Assembly (NCBI GenBank): GCA_036971715.1
Contig: JAVHJL010000003.1
Coordinates: 1,054,001 to 1,118,000, forward strand
Direction of reading: 5' to 3'
DNA from: Arthrobotrys musiformis
Lineage: Eukaryota > Ascomycota > Orbiliomycetes > Orbiliales > Orbiliaceae
Length of the DNA: 64,000 nucleotides
In this document: piece by piece, positions 59,089 to 64,000 of the stretch
How positions within the stretch are numbered: the first letter of the stretch is position 1
How the letters are laid out: each line of letters starts with the position of its first letter
Program-made: the position numbers and the translations under genes
Notes under the pieces: generated by a model
Database searches by the model: none
Told to the model about the DNA's origin: nothing
What the model saw: only the letters and a program-made list of their open reading frames with translations

Positions 59089-60349
59089 CTAGTCGCTGTC
59101 ATCGTCGCTACCATACGCGACTAAGGGTCCTCCGCCTGTTACCTTTTCTGCTACTTTCACAGTGCTGCTGCTCTGTGTTTGCTGTGCATAGTTTTTCAGT
59201 GCTGCTAGTGTGCTCCCAGACAAAATTCCACCTTTTTCTTCCACTGCTGGCTGTGGTGGAGCTTCGATAAGCCCCGTCTTCTCAACGCCTTCTAGCTCCT
59301 CGTAGCCTTGTCGGCCAACGGGGTTTACAGCATCGGAACCTCTGTTATACCAGATCTCTTCTGGCGCTTCGTAGCCCTGTAGTCCGAACCCGCTCTCCAT
59401 CCTTCTTCTCTTCCTTGCCTCGGGATCTTTGCCCTCCAACTCTGCCACGTATTCCGCCGGTAGAGCCCTCCTGATTGCCTCCGCGGCCTGCTCTTCTATC
59501 CTTCTCTTATCACGGGCTTGGGCCAATGGGTTGGGATCAACTGTGGCCCATCTGACGTTCAAGATCTCATTGTGATCGAGGGACTGGTGCGCCATTGCTT
59601 CCTTGGCGAATTGAGCGTTTGCTTCGTTGGTATATGTTACGAACGCGACTCCACGAGAGTTCAGTACTCGTACTATTCAATATCATGTTAGTATATAGGT
59701 TACCACCGAAATCCACAAAGTGAAAACACGTACTTCTTTCAACCTGCCCCCATTCTGCGAAATGCCTAGCAACAATCTCTTCAATATCATCACTGACGTG
59801 TATTCTTCCAATATACAACGTCCGATTCTGCCGCATAAAACTGCCCACACCACCCATATCATCTCGATAGTCAGAGTGCTTATCTCTACCGAATGCATCG
59901 ATGTTGGGATTGAAGAGATCGTGAATCGTCGGTAATCGATGGAGGTATTCGCATTGGTGACCATGCGGACACAATCCGCGTGCGAAGAAGAGGCAAAAGT
60001 AAGATCCAGGCACCCGATCAGCCTTCGTGTATCCGGAGTCTTTGGCGACGTTACAACGGCCCTCGGCGTGGTGTTTCGAGATGTACTTGTCTTCTCGATC
60101 GCCACCGGACCACTTGTTGTACCAGATGTTCCAGACGGTACCGGTCTGCTGGGGGATCTCGCCGGGTTTGAAGGTAGCCTTGTCGACTTGGGGTCTTGCG
60201 GGTCGCCGACGTTTCTTAGTCGGTGCTACGGCTGTATCTGTGGATTTGAGAGCAACGGTCGTGTCTGTCGGAGCATCGACTTGGGTGGAATCTTCCTGCG
60301 CGTCGGATTCTGGAGCCCGTGTCGCAAGGGTTGTGTCGACGTCGGCCAT
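59089..60349 (-). CDS. CWC2: Pre-mRNA-splicing factor Cwc2
   Basis: Cwc2 is a Prp19-associated protein that contacts U6 snRNA and the intron in the active spliceosome (RBM22 in animals). Two exons, 60349-59734 and 59672-59089, give 399 residues. An Ala/Thr/Asp-rich N-terminus with a basic KKRRRPARP patch is followed by the torus segment QTGTVWNIWYNKWSGGDRED, a CCCH zinc finger (GRCNVAKDSG, FCLFFARGLCPHGHQCEYLH) and an RRM with RTLYIGRI (RNP2) and RGVAFVTYTNEANA (RNP1). Then comes LNVRWATVDPNP, diagnostic of Cwc2. The C-terminal region is Glu/Ala-rich and ends GSDDDSD. The intron, about 61 nt, lies in the RRM (VERIRVLNSRG after joining). The long upstream in-frame extension to 60496 is not used, since MADVD is the usual start. 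Confidence 0.96.
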
Positions 60350-61288
60350 GTTGTAAGCGAGATGTGACGCTCTTTTCAGCCGCTTCCAGGCAGTAGCGCT
60401 AGTTTGATGCCGGATGATATAATTCGAGATGCAAGGGAAGGCAGCCGTGAAGATGTCTGCGCACGTTAGAAAAAGAAGAGGACGATGTATAATCATTGGT
60501 TTGTCACGGTTGGAGCTTTTGGAGTGGAAATTCTGGCCGGGGTGGAAGGGGAACTAGTCCGAATGTGGTCCATTTTGCGAAGGTCCAACATGGTCAACAC
60601 ACATGCTCTTTCCCCTCGTACAATGCGATATTGGAACATGCCGATGTCACTTTTCAATAGCCATATGCAGGCCTAAAGTGTATACCCGAGATAATAAATG
60701 AATAGGACTATAGGGAATCCCCAAAGGTGATTGGTTTATAGAATATGTCTTACGGAGCTCCCTTCAATCCACCCTTAACTTATGTAATGATTCGTCGCAC
60801 CAGCATCCAACAAACCTTCCATCATTCCTTCCATGCAGCCTGGCTGGGCTTGGAACACACAGACACCAATACGTCTCCACAGGTAATATTATATCGGCTA
60901 TTTGCGAGAAAGAAAGAAAAAAGCCAACTTTCAGACGTCACCGCGCAGTCGATTTCCCTTTTGATATGCATTCTGCGAGCTCTAAATATATCAGTCCCCA
61001 GATTTTTTTAAGCGACACAGGGGCTTGGGCTCGCCGTGCCGGAAAGAGCCTAGTTCTTGAGCGCCTCACTGCAATGCAACAGAACAACACTCGCGATCCT
61101 GGTATCTTTCCCTTGGCAGCCGTGAGCTTTGTGAAGGTTATATCGATTTCGAGATTGTATCAACCCCTCGAATATATATATTCGCAGTTCGCAACTTCAA
61201 AATATCATCTCCAGCTTTAGGGAAGCAGGGTAATCACAAGCACTTGTATTTCTTTATCTACTATCATATTTAATTAATAATTTTAATA
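60350..61288. other. Divergent promoter region CWC2 / Thr-rich secreted protein
   Basis: Both genes start here. A 16-bp palindrome CGAATATATATATTCG at 61169-61184 includes a TATA-like core about 105 bp before the ATG at 61289. No gene seen. Confidence 0.5.
61169..61184 (+). promoter_or_regulatory. TATA-containing palindrome upstream of Thr-rich gene
   Basis: The perfect palindrome CGAATATATATATTCG contains TATATATA and sits about 105 bp before the start codon at 61289, a plausible distance for a fungal TATA box. Confidence 0.45.
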
Positions 61289-62612
61289 ATGCATTCCAAA
61301 ATCTTGTCCGGCGTAATGCTCTTCGCGAGCATTAGCCCTCTGGCTTCTGCGATCGTCATCAAAGGCGCGATGATTGATCGTAACCCGCCAATTTTAAATC
61401 CCCTCTCTTCGCCTGATCTCGAGGAAAGAGGTCTATCGTTTTGCGAACCAATCCAAAAGGTTGTTAGCCTGCTCAAAGTACAACAGGCGACAGCGTTCTG
61501 CAGTTCGTATCTAAACATCCAGACGGTTTCCGTCCCGGCCACACAGGTTGTTCAAACCTATCTTACAACTACTGCCACTATCGATGAAACGGTGACACAG
61601 ACGGTTACGGCCGCTACAGAGTAAGTTGCAACTTTTTAGAAATCATATCTATTACGACTCGCAAGGCTAACTGGGCTTTCAGCGTCCTCACATTTGCTGA
61701 GACACAAGTAATTGCCACGCTGCCTACAACCGTAGCCACGAGTACATTGGTCGTCGCTTCTACCACTACAGTTTTTTCCACCCCACCAGCCAAGACGGTT
61801 ACTACTACCACATACACCACGGCATTTGCGGCCAAGCGGGATATGGAGATTGAGGCGCGAAATATCCAAATACCCCCCTTCATCGCTGGCTTTGCCCCTC
61901 CAGCTATCTCCAAGGCCTGTTCATGCCTCGAGCTCCCAACCCCCACCATCACTGTCACCTCGACCTCAGTAAACCCCAATACCATCCAAACCCAAACCAC
62001 CAAAACCGAAACAAACACCAAATACGTAACCGTCACCGTCAGCACGACGAACACCGCCAAAATCACCACATATACTCCCGTCACCTCAACATTCACGAGC
62101 ACAAATGTCGTCACCACAACCTCGGTGCTTCCGGAGGAAACTGTAACAAGAACTAAGAGCACCCCCTTCAGACCTGAGTGCACTAGTCTCTTAGCCAAGT
62201 CCAAATTAGTGCAATATATTGTTACTCCAGGTAGAAGGGCGGCATACTCCCCACTCAACGAGCCTAAAGTCCCCGGTGATGCTTCTTCTGAATACACCCA
62301 GAGCCTTTGCTGCGAGATGGCCTACACAGTTACCGACTGTCTTTCCGCTGCGTAAGTATATCTTTTTCCATAATCTTGTATCTTAAATACTGTACTAACA
62401 TTTCTTTCTTCTTATACAGAGTTCTCCCCGACAACGCAGGCGGGTGGATTTGCAGAAGGTACTACGCCTATGATGCTGCTCCCTCTGGTGTCTCCGAGCT
62501 ATGCCCCAAAGGTCGACCAGCTGGTGATTCCATCGGTCCCCGTGTTGGTGCTTATGAACTGTATAAGTCCAACATCGTTGGACCTTGTCTTGGATACACT
62601 ATGCCACTTTAA
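61289..62612 (+). CDS. Threonine-rich secreted protein, unknown function
   Basis: Three exons, 61289-61620, 61683-62351 and 62420-62612, give 397 residues. The signal peptide is MHSKILSGVMLFASISPLASA. A short cysteine-bearing region (FCEPIQKVVSLLKVQQATAFC) leads into two Thr/Val/Ser-rich stretches at about 80-155 and 205-275, with TTT and TVT repeats of the mucin type, probably O-glycosylated. They are separated by AKRDMEIEARN, a dibasic site, and CSCLELPTPT. The C-terminal ~120 residues hold nine cysteines (ECTSLL, CCEMAYTVTDC, WICRRYY, ELCPKG, GPCLGY) and look like a compact disulphide-bonded domain. The pattern fits a wall-associated or secreted adhesin-like protein; I recognise no catalytic motif and no GPI signal. 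Confidence 0.82.
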
Positions 62613-64000
62613 GTGGTATGTTCTTTCTTTGGAATTGTGGCTATATACATATGCATTTGCTTTATCGCCTTTTAGCATTTTACTGGAGTTCTTTGCACAC
62701 TGCATTTAATACATTTTGGGAATCAACCTTTTCATTTATTGTAATAGTACGGGTACGAAACATAGAGATGAAATTCTAGTTTTAATTTAGCACTTATAAA
62801 CGTATGGATCCATGAGTGAATTGTGAGAGATAACCGAAACGATGCGACAGAACCCCATCGGAATTGTGGAGATACCTATAAGTGAGGGAGGAATCAGGGA
62901 GGTTTCAATATCCGTAATACTATTCTTAGAAATATATTCATTAAAGCGTCATAAGGAATTCCTAATGTTCTTGCTTATTATTGATGCAATTGAGTAGGCT
63001 TATATTTGGTATTTCAACTTGTTTTTGTGCTACACCTTTTTATATAACTGTATATGGATATATCGATAGTAGTGTCGGATCTTGATATATTGATACATGT
63101 TGCGGGTCTCCGACCGAAGTCTTGTACTTAGAAGCAATGTATTCGTCATTTCTTGCAGACGGACCGCGATCGATGGTCGTGCAAAGGGGAAAGCCTGTTT
63201 CCGTACTACCCATACAACGACTCTACGAAATCGATAGAAAAATATCTTCAAGAACGTCGGGGGCCGGGATGTCTAGAATAATCGCCTCTTTAGCGCCATG
63301 ATACCCGTTCCCCTTAGGATATGAAGCACGCCGCCCTCATACTAAAATATCGATTTATTAAATGTCCATCAGTAAGGGGTTTATCCAGACTCAGCTGTCT
63401 AGAATGATATATATTCGAGAATTTATCTATGTCTTGCAGGTGACATTGTATTCCATCGCTGCGTGTTCAGACCACCGGATAACCCAGTTAAAAGTCATTT
63501 AAGGCTCCGCAATCACATATTCACAGCACCACCAAGATACGAATATTATTAGCGCCAGTTGTCTCGTCGCCAGACTCCTCAACTTGTTGAGTTTATGTTT
63601 CGAAGAAGATATGATGAATTCGAATGAGGGGATACATCCAAACAATCGACAATACCTTGACAACTGTATACCTGAAACTTCCAGCATGCCAGTTGGCCCG
63701 TCATTGATATGTGTATTTGAGCTCGCGAATTCTACAATTCTAGTGCGCCGCTATAGCACCATTCAGATTTTCGAGCGACAGTCATTTTTTGTACCCTGAG
63801 TTTTGAGGCACATACTTCGAGCGTATATGTGTTCTGCCAGACAGTTTCGAACCCTGAGGTTTTTCTTTCAAAGAAACAATATAGGAACTAGCCCGACCTC
63901 TCCATGTTGCTGCTTTGCAACTGGTGGAATATAAATCCTAAGCGACCAAAAAAGGTCCGTTGGGCCTCGGGCCAAACAAAAAAAAGAGAGTTCGGCTTTG
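62613..64000. other. Right end of window, no gene seen
   Basis: About 1.4 kb of AT-rich DNA downstream of the Thr-rich gene. The longest frames are 60-75 codons and show nothing recognisable. The window may end before the next gene. Confidence 0.5.

Noticed and set aside
1..64000. Secondary-metabolite cluster, CRISPR array or intact transposon
   Set aside because: No PKS, NRPS, terpene or tailoring enzymes, no spaced direct-repeat array, and no transposase or reverse-transcriptase motifs were found.

Overview
The window is nuclear DNA of a filamentous ascomycete (Pezizomycotina). Most genes carry several short introns with fungal GTANGT-type donors, and spacing is loose: about 21 protein genes and one tRNA in 64 kb. 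The conserved set (PPT1, CDC34, HAM1, FAP7, BET5, SAT4, PBN1, RKM4-type SET protein, YPK9, ELP3, CWC2) is standard ascomycete housekeeping. FUN14, SARAF, a CaMKK-type kinase and a C78 ubiquitin protease point to Pezizomycotina rather than a budding yeast. The species is not identifiable from the sequence; an early-diverging class such as Orbiliomycetes is only a guess.

Layout. 0.9-8.0 kb: PPT1 (TPR phosphatase, minus), a two-exon secreted protein of unknown function (plus), CDC34 (minus). 9.5-18.8 kb: a single-exon trypsin-fold peptidase-like protein, a C78 (ZUFSP/Mug105-like) peptidase, HAM1/ITPA, FAP7 and BET5. 19.7-27 kb: a second secreted protein that is a paralogue of the first, a 65-residue cysteine-rich secreted peptide, a FUN14 protein and SARAF. 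27-42 kb: a gene-poor stretch holding only SAT4/HAL4 and a small secreted protein, with long A-tracts and short tandem repeats. 42-54 kb: CaMKK-type kinase, PBN1, SET methyltransferase and YPK9. 54-64 kb: an intron-containing tRNA-Met, a TATA-plus-TCTAGA promoter-like element with no clear gene, ELP3, CWC2 and a threonine-rich secreted protein.

The genes do not form a pathway or cluster; they are independently transcribed units. Loose themes are translation and proteostasis (ELP3, FAP7, SET methyltransferase, CDC34, C78 peptidase, PPT1), secretory and ion homeostasis (BET5, PBN1, SARAF, YPK9, SAT4, CaMKK), and five predicted secreted proteins of unknown function.

The most notable items are: (1) the two secreted paralogues, which share an eight-cysteine pattern, an identically placed phase-1 intron, a 434-nt second exon and a C-terminal KRD site; (2) two microexons, 10 nt in SARAF and 11 nt in FAP7, each needed to restore the reading frame and conserved residues; (3) the 65-residue eight-cysteine peptide behind a clean TATA box; (4) three TCTAGA sites exactly 20 bp apart next to a TATA box without a recognisable gene. 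Exon joins given below were worked out by hand from splice signals, phase and family conservation; none has been checked against transcripts.
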